In this document: positions 45,425-53,834 of the stretch, piece by piece | Numbering within the stretch: the first letter of the stretch is position 1 | How the letters are laid out: the number at the start of each line of letters is the position of its first letter | DNA from: Bradyrhizobium manausense | Lineage (GTDB): Bacteria > Pseudomonadota > Alphaproteobacteria > Rhizobiales > Xanthobacteraceae | Reading direction: 5' to 3' | DNA length: 64,000 bases | NCBI RefSeq assembly: GCF_018129685.1 | Contig: NZ_JAFCLG010000003.1 | Location: 1 to 64,000 of the forward strand | The notes under the pieces: generated by a model | What the model saw: the letters and a program-made list of their open reading frames with translations, nothing else | Database searches by the model: none | What the model was told of the DNA's origin: nothing | Position numbers and translations under genes: made by a program

Positions 45425-45583
45425 TCAGTCGGCGGATGGGGAAGGGTGCTGGACCCCTTCAAGCGCGACGCCCCGGCGGACCAGTTCGGACTCGATCATG
45501 TCGAATATGCATTCGACCGGCGCGAGCCAGACGTTGACCCAGCAGATGATGCAATTGCGAGCGAGCAAGAGATTCGAGGTCAT
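45425..45583 (-). CDS. very small protein coupled to a membrane protein gene
   Basis: A 52-residue protein (MTSNLLLARNCIICWVNVWL, then VECIFDMIESELVRRG). It is moderately hydrophobic, with three cysteines near the N-terminus. Its ATG overlaps the stop codon of the 68-residue gene by ATGA, so translation is probably coupled. Function unknown. Overlap and direction are the main support. Confidence 0.5.
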   Translation of the reverse strand: MTSNLLLARNCIICWVNVWLAPVECIFDMIESELVRRGVALEGVQHPSPSAD

Positions 45584-45786
45584 GCGAAACCCCTTCGGTT
45601 GGCGGCATGCCGCACCGGCGCAGTTCCGCGATCGGCGAGCGTATGTACCCACGCCAGCACCGAAATTGTGACACCGAGCACGAGGCTCACACCGACGAGC
45701 GACACGCCCACGATCAGATTGAGCGACGCGACAGCAATCCCCGGCCATGGATTTTCCCGCAGCAGCACAAGGAACAGGCTTGACAT
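45580..45786 (-). CDS. small membrane protein, first gene of the small-gene run
   Basis: A 68-residue protein with a membrane region (GIAVASLNLIVGVSLVGVSL, then LGVTISVLAWVHTLA). The start ATG 45786 has AGGAGAC ahead at 7 nt. The promoter region holds a 23-nt site matching one beside the TetR gene, only 11 nt before the start. TTGACA (minus strand, 45846-45851) may be a -35 box. Function unknown. It opens a run of six co-directional small genes reaching 43870. Confidence 0.65.
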   Translation of the reverse strand: MSSLFLVLLRENPWPGIAVASLNLIVGVSLVGVSLVLGVTISVLAWVHTLADRGTAPVRHAANRRGFA

Positions 45787-45797
45787 CTTCCGTCTCC

Positions 45798-45820
45798 TAA
45801 ATAAACTACACCGTATATTT
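45798..45820. promoter_or_regulatory. likely TetR operator in the small-gene promoter
   Basis: On the minus strand this site is AAATATACGGT-G-TAGTTTATTTA, identical at 22 of 23 positions to 47530-47552. The core TATACGGTGTA is a near-palindrome. A second inverted repeat, GTATAT-TTC-ATATAC, overlaps it at 45813-45827. It lies just before the Shine-Dalgarno of the 45786 gene, a good place for repression. Confidence 0.7.
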
Positions 45821-45964
45821 CATATACAGCGCGGATCGCGGGATGTGTCAAGAGCGCAAGCTCACAAGCCCGTGTTCTTCCTGGTCAGCTGGCGGGGACT
45901 TGGAAAGCGAGGCCCGGGTTTCCGTCCGGAAAATTGATGCCTCAAATCCAGAAAGGGATTCGAC

Positions 45965-46258
45965 ATGTTCAAGAACCGGCTGCTGCTCGCAGCCCTGATG
46001 ATGGTTTCGCTGGGCGCGGGGAGCGCTCTCGCGCAGGAAGACCGCGGCACACCGGAGCAGAGAGCGGCGTGCACGCCCGACGCGTTTCGTCTGTGCGCCA
46101 GCTACATCCCCGACGCCACGAATGTGGAAGCCTGTCTCAGGCAAAGGAAGTCGGACCTCGGCGAGGCCTGCAGAGCGGTCTTCGACCATGCCGCACCTGC
46201 TGCTTCGCTCAGGACCACGAGGTCGCAGCGGTATCGCGGCGTCGAAGATGAGGAGTGA
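45965..46258 (+). CDS. small secreted four-cysteine protein (GLG1-like repeat), copy 3
   Basis: A 97-residue protein with a signal peptide (LLLAALMMVSLGAGSALAQ) and one four-cysteine unit (CTPDAFRLCASYIPDATN and the next two Cys) with C-x7-C-x12-C-x11-C spacing, exactly as in the two genes near 22 kb. A short basic-acidic tail (SLRTTRSQRYRGVEDEE) follows. ATG 45965 follows AAAGGGA. It is divergent from the small-gene run and is followed after 4 bp by a membrane protein gene. Presumably periplasmic, function unknown. Confidence 0.75.
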   Translation: MFKNRLLLAALMMVSLGAGSALAQEDRGTPEQRAACTPDAFRLCASYIPDATNVEACLRQRKSDLGEACRAVFDHAAPAASLRTTRSQRYRGVEDEE

Positions 46259-46262
46259 CCGG

Positions 46263-46700
46263 ATGAATACGATCTATGCTCCCGCGTTCGCGGCGTTTGG
46301 GGGCTCGGCCTTTGGAGCGATTTCCACGATCGTGACGGGGTGGGCGAGACGTCGCCGCAGGCAGCGCGAGCGCCATCATGCCGACGCGGTCTCCAAGCGC
46401 GAAAAGCTCTATCGATGCTTCATCGAGGAGGCGTCCCGGCTCTATGCGGACGCGCTGATCAGCGACAAATCCGAGATTCCGGCCCTGGTGAATCTGTATG
46501 CGCTGGTCGGGCGTATGCGAATCCTGTCCGACGATGAGGTGGTCCATGCCGCCGAGCGGGTGGGCCGGCTGATCGTGGAAACCTACCTTGCCCCGAACAA
46601 ATCGTTCGTCGACCTGCCGGGCTTCATCGAGGAGATGGATCCGTTGCGCGAGTTCAGCGAGGCCTGCCGGCGCGAAATGCACGCGGTTCTGGCGCATTGA
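46263..46700 (+). CDS. hypothetical membrane-tethered helical protein
   Basis: A 145-residue protein with one weak N-terminal membrane segment (AFAAFGGSAFGAISTIVTGW), then a basic helix (ARRRRRQRERHHADAV) and a helical cytoplasmic domain (KLYRCFIEEASRLYADALIS, LVGRMRILSDDEVVHAAERV). It starts 4 bp after the cysteine-rich gene's stop, so they are co-transcribed. No family recognised. The frame extends upstream to 46122, but ATG 46263 behind GAGGAGTGACC fits best. Confidence 0.65.
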   Translation: MNTIYAPAFAAFGGSAFGAISTIVTGWARRRRRQRERHHADAVSKREKLYRCFIEEASRLYADALISDKSEIPALVNLYALVGRMRILSDDEVVHAAERVGRLIVETYLAPNKSFVDLPGFIEEMDPLREFSEACRREMHAVLAH

Positions 46701-46788
46701 GACAGAGCCTGCCGAAACGTGCAAACTGCCCGCCGGCTTGGAACGTCTTTTACGCGCAGACGAAAAGTTCAGGCGGCGGATTGCCCGC

Positions 46789-47451
46789 TCACGGGGTCCA
46801 GTCCGCCTCGCAGGCCGCAAGGAAAAAGCCGACCCGCTCGTGCATGAAGGACGACAACTCCCGTCTCAGTTCCCTCGGCGGCTCTCCCACCAGCGAACGG
46901 AACAGCATAGGCAGCAGGATCAGATCCAGGAAGATCTGAGCGGTGGCAAGGCTTCGCTTGCCGCTGAAGGGGCCTTTTGGCGCGCGCGCGAGCTTCTGCG
47001 TCGTTTCATTCAAAAGCTGGGAAACGGCGTTGACGGAGCGGTCGCGAGCTGCATCGTGGACGTTGCGGCTCAACTCAGGGAAGCGCTGCGCTTCCGCGAT
47101 CGTGGCGCGAACCATGCCTAACGATTCTTCCATGACCTTTTCCACGATCGCCGTGCCGAGGCTCGTCAGCTTGTCGTGAAGGGTACGGCCTTCGGGTTCA
47201 AAGCCTCCGAAATCCGTCAGCCCGCCGATCGTGCGGGCCACAACGGCGGCGAACAATGCTTCCTTGCCGGGAAAGTGGGCATAAATGGTTGGCTTGCTCG
47301 CGGGTGCCATCTCGGAGATGTCGTCGATGCTCGCGCTGCGATAGCCCTTCTCGAGAAAGAGCTGCTGGGCTGCGTCGAGGATGCGGGCCTGCACGTCGCC
47401 GGCCAGGTCTTTGGGCGGTCTGCCCCGCTTCGGGCTGCTCTTCTTTGCCAT
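46789..47451 (-). CDS. TetR/AcrR-family repressor
   Basis: A 220-residue regulator. The N-terminal helix-turn-helix is clear (ARILDAAQQLFLEKGYRSAS, ISEMAPASKPTIYAHFPGKE), with a helical ligand domain resembling AefR-type C-termini (VMEESLGMVRATIAEAQRFP). The N-terminus is basic (KKSSPKRGRPPKD). ATG 47451 with GGGAG ahead is chosen over TTG 47466. It is divergent from an RND-pump operon, and a matching 23-nt site lies both in their shared region and before the small-gene run, so it probably represses pump, small genes and itself. Ligand unknown. Confidence 0.9.
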   Translation of the reverse strand: MAKKSSPKRGRPPKDLAGDVQARILDAAQQLFLEKGYRSASIDDISEMAPASKPTIYAHFPGKEALFAAVVARTIGGLTDFGGFEPEGRTLHDKLTSLGTAIVEKVMEESLGMVRATIAEAQRFPELSRNVHDAARDRSVNAVSQLLNETTQKLARAPKGPFSGKRSLATAQIFLDLILLPMLFRSLVGEPPRELRRELSSFMHERVGFFLAACEADWTP

Positions 47452-47529
47452 CCGTCGATCTCCCAATCACGAGTCTGTGCGCATCTGAATCGCACTTGAC
47501 ACGCCTCCCCGGAAAAGGCAAGAAAAAGA

Positions 47530-47552
47530 AAATATACGGTATAGTTTATTTA
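47530..47552. promoter_or_regulatory. likely TetR operator before the RND-pump operon
   Basis: AAATATACGGT-A-TAGTTTATTTA contains the perfect 11-bp palindrome TATACGGTATA and lies between tetR and the kinase-like gene. It matches 45798-45820 at 22 of 23 positions and stands out as AT-rich in GC-rich surroundings. TATAGT within it could be a -10 box. Confidence 0.75.
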
Positions 47553-47616
47553 ATAGGGACGCCCGCGAGAGCGTGCGGGTCGGTCCCGATCGACAGATCG
47601 AGGTCAGGAGATCGCC

Positions 47617-48477
47617 GTGACGATGTTGAGCCAGGACCCGCGCCGCCCGGAAGACGGCGTCCTGCTGCGCGAATTGCACCACAGGGTCGATAAGGGGATC
47701 GCCTCGGCGATCGAACTCGTCTCCGCTGCCGTCGTCCGGGCCGACGGGGCTGAAGCCAAGGCGGCCTTGAGCGATGTGGTCGAACTGCTGCACGGACATG
47801 CCGAGCTGCATCGCGCGCTCGCGACGCCCCGGGGCGAAGCCCTCAATGACGCCGCGACTTACATCCGCAGACTGGGACGCGCTCTGCGCGAGACTCTGCT
47901 CGATCGAATGGGGATCCGGCTGGCATTCACCACTGAATCTCTCCCGCTTCAGTCGGAGCGGTGCCATCGGCTTGGCCTGATCCTCCACGACCTCATCTTG
48001 AATGCAGCCAAGCATGCGTATTTCGACGCGCGCCGCGGCGAGATCAAGGTCAAGCTGACGCGCATCGGCGCCGTGGCGAACTGCGTCGTGTTGGACAACG
48101 GCTCGCGGTCGGCGCGGGCGCCTCGGGGCCGCGAGCTCGAGATCAGCAGCGACCTTGCCAGGGGGCTCGGTGGACGGATCGAGCACGGCTTCGCCGCCGA
48201 CTACACCTCCGTCGTTCTCTCGTTTTACTTGAGCGAGCGGGAGCAGCGGGCGAGCTGGTCGATGGCGAGGCGCCACATCAGGTCGCCGCGCCTGCTGAAG
48301 GCCAGGTCGTCGTCCGCCCTGGGCTCCGGCCCGTCGGAACAGGCCGGACGAGCGGCCGCCGTCGGAGCGGATCCGGACGTGTTGCGACCGCGTCCGAACG
48401 AACAGGCTCCGCTTTGCAAGGGCGCGGACGTCCTGGGCGAGTTGTTGTCACCCTCTCAACCTATGGACGCGTCATGA
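47617..48477 (+). CDS. HWE/HisKA_2-type histidine-kinase-like protein without sensor domain
   Basis: A 286-residue soluble protein. LLRELHHRV at residues 16-24 (His21 or His22) is a HisKA_2-type phosphoacceptor. LILHDLILNAAKHAYF is the N-box of the ATPase domain. DNGSRS replaces the usual DxGxG, and the second glycine box is not recognisable, so ATP binding may be lost. There is no sensor or membrane segment. No response-regulator gene is nearby. The start is GTG 47617 behind CAGGAG. It is the first gene of the pump operon; its stop overlaps the next gene (ATGA). Confidence 0.8.
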   Translation: MTMLSQDPRRPEDGVLLRELHHRVDKGIASAIELVSAAVVRADGAEAKAALSDVVELLHGHAELHRALATPRGEALNDAATYIRRLGRALRETLLDRMGIRLAFTTESLPLQSERCHRLGLILHDLILNAAKHAYFDARRGEIKVKLTRIGAVANCVVLDNGSRSARAPRGRELEISSDLARGLGGRIEHGFAADYTSVVLSFYLSEREQRASWSMARRHIRSPRLLKARSSSALGSGPSEQAGRAAAVGADPDVLRPRPNEQAPLCKGADVLGELLSPSQPMDAS

Positions 48478-49601
48478 AATTCCGCTCCTCGAACCATTCC
48501 ACACATGATTCGATCGCCCGCGCGCCGAGGCCGCACGCGGCCTTGGCGCTTGCGCTTATCGTAGCGGCGCTCGGCGGCTGCAACGATCGCACCGCCGCTC
48601 CGTCCGCGCACGCCGCGTTCGTGCGCACGGAGGTCGTTCAGCCGAAGGACCGGCAAGCCTCGATCACCCTGACCGGCGAGGTCCAGCCTCGCTTCCGTGC
48701 CGACCTGTCGTTCCGCGTCAGCGGCCGCGTGATCGCGCGCTATGTCGAAGTCGGGACCCACGTCAAGGCCGGCGAGGTGCTGGCGCTGCTCGATCCCTCC
48801 GAGCAGGAGGCGGATGTGGATGCCGCGACCGCGGCCGTCCTCGCCGCGGAGTCGCAGCTGCGTGTGGCGAAGGCGACTTTCGAGCGGCAGAAAGCGCTGA
48901 TCGCAAGCGGCTTCACCACGCGTACCGCCTACGATCAGGCGCAGGAGGGATTGCGGACCGCAGAGGCCGCGCTTGAAGCGGCAAAAGCACAGCTCGGAAC
49001 GTCGAAGGACGCTCTTGGCTACACTGCGCTACGCGCCGAAGCGGACGGCGTCGTCACCGCTCGCAATCTGGAAACCGGCCAAGTCGTACAGGCTGCGCAA
49101 CCCGTGTTTTCGCTGGCGCAGGATGGGGAGCGGGACGCTGTCTTTGACGTCTACGAGTCCATTTTCCTCGGCAATGAAGGCGAGCGCAGCGTTTCGCTGA
49201 CGCTGCTCTCCGATGCGGGCGTGACCGCAAGCGGCGAGGTCCGCGAGGTCTCGCCGGCCGTCGACCCCAGGAGTTCGACCATTCGGGTCAAGGTGGCGAT
49301 CAAGGACCCGCCTGCCGCCATGACGCTTGGAAGCCCCGTCGCAGGATCCGTGAAAGCAAGGGCCCAGCGACAAATCGCGTTGCCCTGGCGTGCGTTGATG
49401 GCAGCGGGCACCAGGCCTGCAGTGTGGACCGTCGATCCGGCAACGCGGACAGCCTCGCTGAAGCCGGTGACGGTCGGTGGCTACGAGGCCGGAGAAGTCC
49501 TGATCAAGGCAGGTCTCGAGCCGGGCGAGCGCGTGGTCGTCGACGGCGGCAAGCTTTTGAGCGTGGGCCAGCCCGTGACTTATGAAGGAGACCGCTCATG
49601 A
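48474..49601 (+). CDS. RND efflux periplasmic adaptor lipoprotein 1
   Basis: A 375-residue membrane fusion protein with a lipobox (ALIVAALGGC, Cys about residue 36). Lipoyl (LTGEVQPRFRADLSFRVSGR), helical hairpin, beta-barrel (LGYTALRAEADGVVTARNLE) and membrane-proximal parts follow. The adaptor would join the RND pump to an outer-membrane channel. It overlaps the kinase-like gene and the second adaptor by ATGA. A frame open upstream to 47961 lies inside the kinase-like gene and is rejected. Confidence 0.9.
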   Translation: MKFRSSNHSTHDSIARAPRPHAALALALIVAALGGCNDRTAAPSAHAAFVRTEVVQPKDRQASITLTGEVQPRFRADLSFRVSGRVIARYVEVGTHVKAGEVLALLDPSEQEADVDAATAAVLAAESQLRVAKATFERQKALIASGFTTRTAYDQAQEGLRTAEAALEAAKAQLGTSKDALGYTALRAEADGVVTARNLETGQVVQAAQPVFSLAQDGERDAVFDVYESIFLGNEGERSVSLTLLSDAGVTASGEVREVSPAVDPRSSTIRVKVAIKDPPAAMTLGSPVAGSVKARAQRQIALPWRALMAAGTRPAVWTVDPATRTASLKPVTVGGYEAGEVLIKAGLEPGERVVVDGGKLLSVGQPVTYEGDRS

Positions 49602-50674
49602 CGCGCCGTGCAGTGATTGTCGCAGGGCCGCTTGCATGCGCCCTCGCACTTGCCGGATGTCAGCAGGAGACCGCTGCGCCGGAGCCCGTGCGGCCCGTCC
49701 AATCGGTGCTGCTCGAGGCGGACCACGCCGACGATGTGGTTGCGGTCGGCGTTATCGAGCCGCGTTACAAGACCAATCTCGGCTTCCGCGTGCTCGGACG
49801 CCTGACTGCGCGCCCGGTCTATGTCGGCGATATCGTGAGCGAAGGACAGACGGTCGGCATCGTCGACTCGACGGCCCTTGAGCTCGCCGTTCGCGCGGCC
49901 AAAGGGCAGCTTGCCAAGGCCGAGGCGCAGTTTGCGACCGTCCGAGCCACGGAGGAGCGGCAGCGAACGCTCATCACCACCGACGCGACAACAAAGCAGA
50001 CGCTCGACAACGCCGAGCAAGCGCGCGCCGGCGCCGAAGCGACGGTCGCGCACGAACAGGCAAACCTGACCAAGGCGATCGAACAGCTCGGCTATTCGCA
50101 GATCAAGGCCGATTTCGCCGGCGTGGTCACCGCCGTCGGTGCGGAAGTCGGACAGGTGGTGTCTCCCGGCCAAAGCGTGGTGACGATCGCACGGCCGGAT
50201 GTTCGCGAGGCCGTCGTCGATATTGGCGAGGAATTCCCGCTGCCGCTGGAAGTCGGCCTGCCATTCACGGTCAGTTTGCAGCTGCTGCCTTCAGTTCAGG
50301 CCGAAGGCAGGATTCGCGAGATTGCGCCGCAAGCCGATCCGATGACGCGCCTGCGGCGGGTCCGCATTGCGCTGAGCAATCCGCCTGACAATTTTCGCCT
50401 CGGTGCAACCGTCACGGCAAAGCTCGACAAGCACCAGGGCACGATCCTGCGCCTGCCCGCCTCCGCGGTGCTCGTCAAAGGCGGCGCGAATTTCGTCTGG
50501 ACTGTCGATCAACGCGACAGCACGGCGTTGCTGCAGGAAATCCAATTGGTGGCTGAACAGGCGGGCGTGCGCGTCACCGGCGGACTCGCGCCCGGTGCGC
50601 GCGTCGTCACCGCCGGAATCCACAGCCTCAAGCAAGGACAGCGAGTCCGCATTGAACAGGATGAAAAGCCATGA
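49598..50674 (+). CDS. RND efflux periplasmic adaptor lipoprotein 2
   Basis: A 358-residue second adaptor with lipobox ALALAGC (Cys at about 21). The lipoyl part (VGVIEPRYKTNLGFRVLGRL), helical hairpin and barrel part (LGYSQIKADFAGVVTAVGAE) are complete. It is related to, but clearly distinct from, the first adaptor. Its ends overlap the neighbouring genes by ATGA. Two adaptors with one pump are known from MdtABC-like or TriABC-type systems, where the adaptors assemble unequally; here both are lipoproteins. Confidence 0.9.
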   Translation: MTRRAVIVAGPLACALALAGCQQETAAPEPVRPVQSVLLEADHADDVVAVGVIEPRYKTNLGFRVLGRLTARPVYVGDIVSEGQTVGIVDSTALELAVRAAKGQLAKAEAQFATVRATEERQRTLITTDATTKQTLDNAEQARAGAEATVAHEQANLTKAIEQLGYSQIKADFAGVVTAVGAEVGQVVSPGQSVVTIARPDVREAVVDIGEEFPLPLEVGLPFTVSLQLLPSVQAEGRIREIAPQADPMTRLRRVRIALSNPPDNFRLGATVTAKLDKHQGTILRLPASAVLVKGGANFVWTVDQRDSTALLQEIQLVAEQAGVRVTGGLAPGARVVTAGIHSLKQGQRVRIEQDEKP

Positions 50675-53600
50675 AGTCGTTCAACCTTTCCGACTGGGCG
50701 CTCGGGCATCGTTCGCTCGTCTGGTATTTCATGATCGCGTTCATGGCGGCGGGCCTTTTCGCCTATCTCCAGCTCGGGCGGCAGGAAGACCCGGACTTCA
50801 CCATCAAGACCATGGTGATCCAGGCCCAGTGGCCGGGTGCCTCGCCCGAGGAGATGACGCGCCAGGTCACGGACCGGATCGAGAAGAAACTCGAGGAGCT
50901 GGAATCGCTCGACTACACCAAGAGCGTGACCGTCGCCGGCCAGACCACGGTCTTCGTGTATTTGCGCGACAGCACCAAGGCTGCCGACGTGAAGCCCACC
51001 TGGATTCGCGTCCGCAACATGATTGCGGACATCAAGGGCGATTTTCCGCAAGGGGTGATCGGACCCGGTTTCAACGACCGCTTCGGCGACGTGTTCGGCA
51101 ACATCTATGCGTTCACCAGCGACGGCCTGAGCCAACGTCAGCTGCGCGACCAGGTGGAGGACATCCGCGCCAAGGTCCTGACCGTGCCTGATGTCGGCAA
51201 GGTCGATATCCTGGGCGCGCAGGACGAGGTGATCTATCTCGAATTCTCCACCCGCAAGATCGCCGCCCTCGGTCTCGACGTGCACGCCATCATGAATTCC
51301 CTGCAGGGGCAGAATGCGGTCGCGCCGTCCGGTGTGTTCCAGGAGGGGCCGGAGCGGATCAGCGTGCGGGTGAACGGCCAGTTCACGTCGGAGGCAAGCC
51401 TGAAGGCGGTCAACCTGCGCATCAATGATCGCTTCTTTCCGCTGACCGACGTCGCCACCATTACGCGCGGTTATGCCGACCCGGCCAGGACCCTGTTCAG
51501 ATACAACGGTGAGCCGGCGATCGCACTTGCCATCGGCATGAAGTCCGGCGCCAACCTGCTGCACTTCGGCGAGGCGTTGAAGGAGCAGATGGCGAGAATC
51601 ACGGCCGACTTGCCGGTCGGCGTCGGCGTTCACCTCGTCGCAGACCAGCCCATCGTTGTCGAGCATGCCGTCTCCGGCTTCACCGAGGCGCTGTTCGAGG
51701 CTGTGATCATCGTTCTCGGCATCAGCTTTCTCAGCCTCGGGATGCGCGCCGGACTTGTCGTGGCGATCGCAATCCCGCTGGTTCTCGCCATCACCTTCGT
51801 CGTGATGGCCTATGCCGGCATTTCGCTTCAGCGAATTTCGCTTGGCGCGCTGATCATCGCGCTGGGTCTGCTGGTTGATGACGCCATGATTGCCGTCGAA
51901 ATGATGGTGGCGCGGCTCGAGATCGGCGATCCCCTCGAGAAGGCGGCAACGCACGTCTATACGTCGACGGCGTTCCCGATGCTGACGGGCACGCTGGTGA
52001 CCGTTGCCGGCTTCATTCCGATCGGGCTCAACAGCAGCAATGCGGGCGAATTCACCTTCACGCTGTTCGTGGTCATCGCCGTCTCGCTGATCGTTTCCTG
52101 GATCGTCGCGGTGCTGTTCACGCCCTTGCTCGGTGTCACCATCCTGCCCGCCAGGATGAAGGGTCATCATGAGCAGAAGGGGCGCGCGGCGCAGTTGTTC
52201 GCGCGTCTCCTGCTGTTCTGCATGCATCGCCGCTGGATGACGATCGGCGTGACGGTTGCGGCCTTCCTGCTCGCCTTGTTCGGCATGAATTTCGTCCAGC
52301 AGCAGTTCTTCCCGTCGTCGGACCGCGCCGAGCTCGTGATCGACTGGAACCTGCCGCAGAACGCCTCGATCGCCGATACCAATGCGCAGATGGCGCGCTT
52401 CGAGCGCGAACAGCTCCAGGGCGACAATGCGGTCGATCACTGGTCGACCTATGTCGGCACCGGTTCGCCGCGCTTCGTCCTGTCCTTCGACGTGCAGACC
52501 GCCAACACCTGGTTCGGCCAGATGGTTGTCGTGACCAAGGGCGGTATCAAGGCGCGCGACCAGGTCAAGGCACGGTTCGAGGACTACCTGAAGAGGACGT
52601 TCCCGGGGACCGACACCTACGTCAAGCTGCTCGAGGTCGGTCCGCCGGTGGGGCGTCCCGTGCAGTATCGCCTGAGCGGGCCTGACATCGCGAAGGTGCG
52701 GGATCTGTCGCAGAAGCTCGCCGGCATCGTGCGCAGCAATCCCGATCTCGGCAATGTCGTGTTCGACTGGATGGAGCCGGCCCGCGTCGTCAAGGTCGAC
52801 GTTCTCCAGGACAAGGCGCGCCAGCTCGGCGTCACGTCGGAAGACATCGCCACGACCTTGAACTCCGTGCTCGAGGGCACGCCGATCACGCAGGTGCGTG
52901 ACAGCATCTATCTCGTCAATGTCACGGGACGCGCGACCGCGCCGGAACGTGCGTCCATCGACACGCTGCGCGACCTGCAGCTGACCGGGCTCGGCGGCCA
53001 ATCCGTGCCGCTCGGGGCCGTGGCCAATTTGCGTTACGAGCTCGAGCAGCCGACGATCTGGCGGCGTGCGCGGATTCCCACCATCACGTTGAAGGCCGGT
53101 ATCGTTGGCAACGTGCAGCCCAAGACGGTGGTGGATCAGCTCGCGCCGAAGGTCGCGGAATTCACCAGGGGGCTGCCGGCCGGCTATTCGGTGAAGCTCG
53201 GCGGCTCCGTGGAGGAGAGCGCCAAGAGTCAGGCACCGATCGTGGCTGTCGTTCCGCTCATGCTCTTTGTCATGGCCACCGTCCTGATGATCCAGCTGCA
53301 GAGCTTCCATCGCTTGTTCCTGGTGTTCGCCGTCGCCCCGCTCGCCGTGATCGGCGTCGTCATGGCGCTGCTGCCGAGCGGCGCACCGCTCGGCTTCGTC
53401 GCCATCCTCGGCGTCCTCGCGCTGATCGGCATCCTCGTCCGCAACTCGGTGATCCTGATCGTGCAGATCGAGGATCTGAGAAAGGAGGGGCGTCCGGCGT
53501 GGGACGCTGTCGTGGAGGCGACGGAGCATCGCATGCGACCGATCCTGCTGACCGCAGCGGCCGCAAGTCTCGCGCTGATTCCGATCGCGCGCGAGATCTT

Positions 53601-53820
53601 CTGGGGTCCGATGGCCTACGCGATGATGGGTGGCATCATCGTCGGCACGCTGCTGACGCTCCTGTTCCTGCCGGCGCTGTATGTGGCCTGGTTCTGCATT
53701 CACCCTGCCCACAGCGATGACCAATCCACAGATGAGCCGGTCCCGCCTGCGCACGACGCACCGGCCACGGAGGCGATCTCCGTCTCCAGGCCGGTGCCCG
53801 TGCTCGAAACTCAGTCCTAA
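50671..53820 (+). CDS. RND-family efflux pump inner-membrane subunit
   Basis: A 1049-residue pump of the HAE1/AcrB class with twelve membrane helices and two large periplasmic loops. It starts NLSDWALGHRSLVWYFMI. The transport core carries LGLLVDDAMIAVEMMVAR (proton-relay Asp pair in helix 4), ALIGILVRNSVILIVQIEDL and the duplicated repeat layout. It would expel drugs, solvents or metabolites by proton exchange with the two adaptors. No outer-membrane factor gene is in the operon. The cognate signal is probably the TetR ligand (inference). Confidence 0.94.
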   Translation: MKSFNLSDWALGHRSLVWYFMIAFMAAGLFAYLQLGRQEDPDFTIKTMVIQAQWPGASPEEMTRQVTDRIEKKLEELESLDYTKSVTVAGQTTVFVYLRDSTKAADVKPTWIRVRNMIADIKGDFPQGVIGPGFNDRFGDVFGNIYAFTSDGLSQRQLRDQVEDIRAKVLTVPDVGKVDILGAQDEVIYLEFSTRKIAALGLDVHAIMNSLQGQNAVAPSGVFQEGPERISVRVNGQFTSEASLKAVNLRINDRFFPLTDVATITRGYADPARTLFRYNGEPAIALAIGMKSGANLLHFGEALKEQMARITADLPVGVGVHLVADQPIVVEHAVSGFTEALFEAVIIVLGISFLSLGMRAGLVVAIAIPLVLAITFVVMAYAGISLQRISLGALIIALGLLVDDAMIAVEMMVARLEIGDPLEKAATHVYTSTAFPMLTGTLVTVAGFIPIGLNSSNAGEFTFTLFVVIAVSLIVSWIVAVLFTPLLGVTILPARMKGHHEQKGRAAQLFARLLLFCMHRRWMTIGVTVAAFLLALFGMNFVQQQFFPSSDRAELVIDWNLPQNASIADTNAQMARFEREQLQGDNAVDHWSTYVGTGSPRFVLSFDVQTANTWFGQMVVVTKGGIKARDQVKARFEDYLKRTFPGTDTYVKLLEVGPPVGRPVQYRLSGPDIAKVRDLSQKLAGIVRSNPDLGNVVFDWMEPARVVKVDVLQDKARQLGVTSEDIATTLNSVLEGTPITQVRDSIYLVNVTGRATAPERASIDTLRDLQLTGLGGQSVPLGAVANLRYELEQPTIWRRARIPTITLKAGIVGNVQPKTVVDQLAPKVAEFTRGLPAGYSVKLGGSVEESAKSQAPIVAVVPLMLFVMATVLMIQLQSFHRLFLVFAVAPLAVIGVVMALLPSGAPLGFVAILGVLALIGILVRNSVILIVQIEDLRKEGRPAWDAVVEATEHRMRPILLTAAAASLALIPIAREIFWGPMAYAMMGGIIVGTLLTLLFLPALYVAWFCIHPAHSDDQSTDEPVPPAHDAPATEAISVSRPVPVLETQS

Positions 53821-53834
53821 CGAGAGAAGCGACC

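Noticed and set aside
45185..45937. 250-codon plus-strand frame across the small-gene run
   Set aside because: No Shine-Dalgarno and no recognisable domain. The minus strand has start-stop overlaps, Shine-Dalgarno sites and membrane segments.
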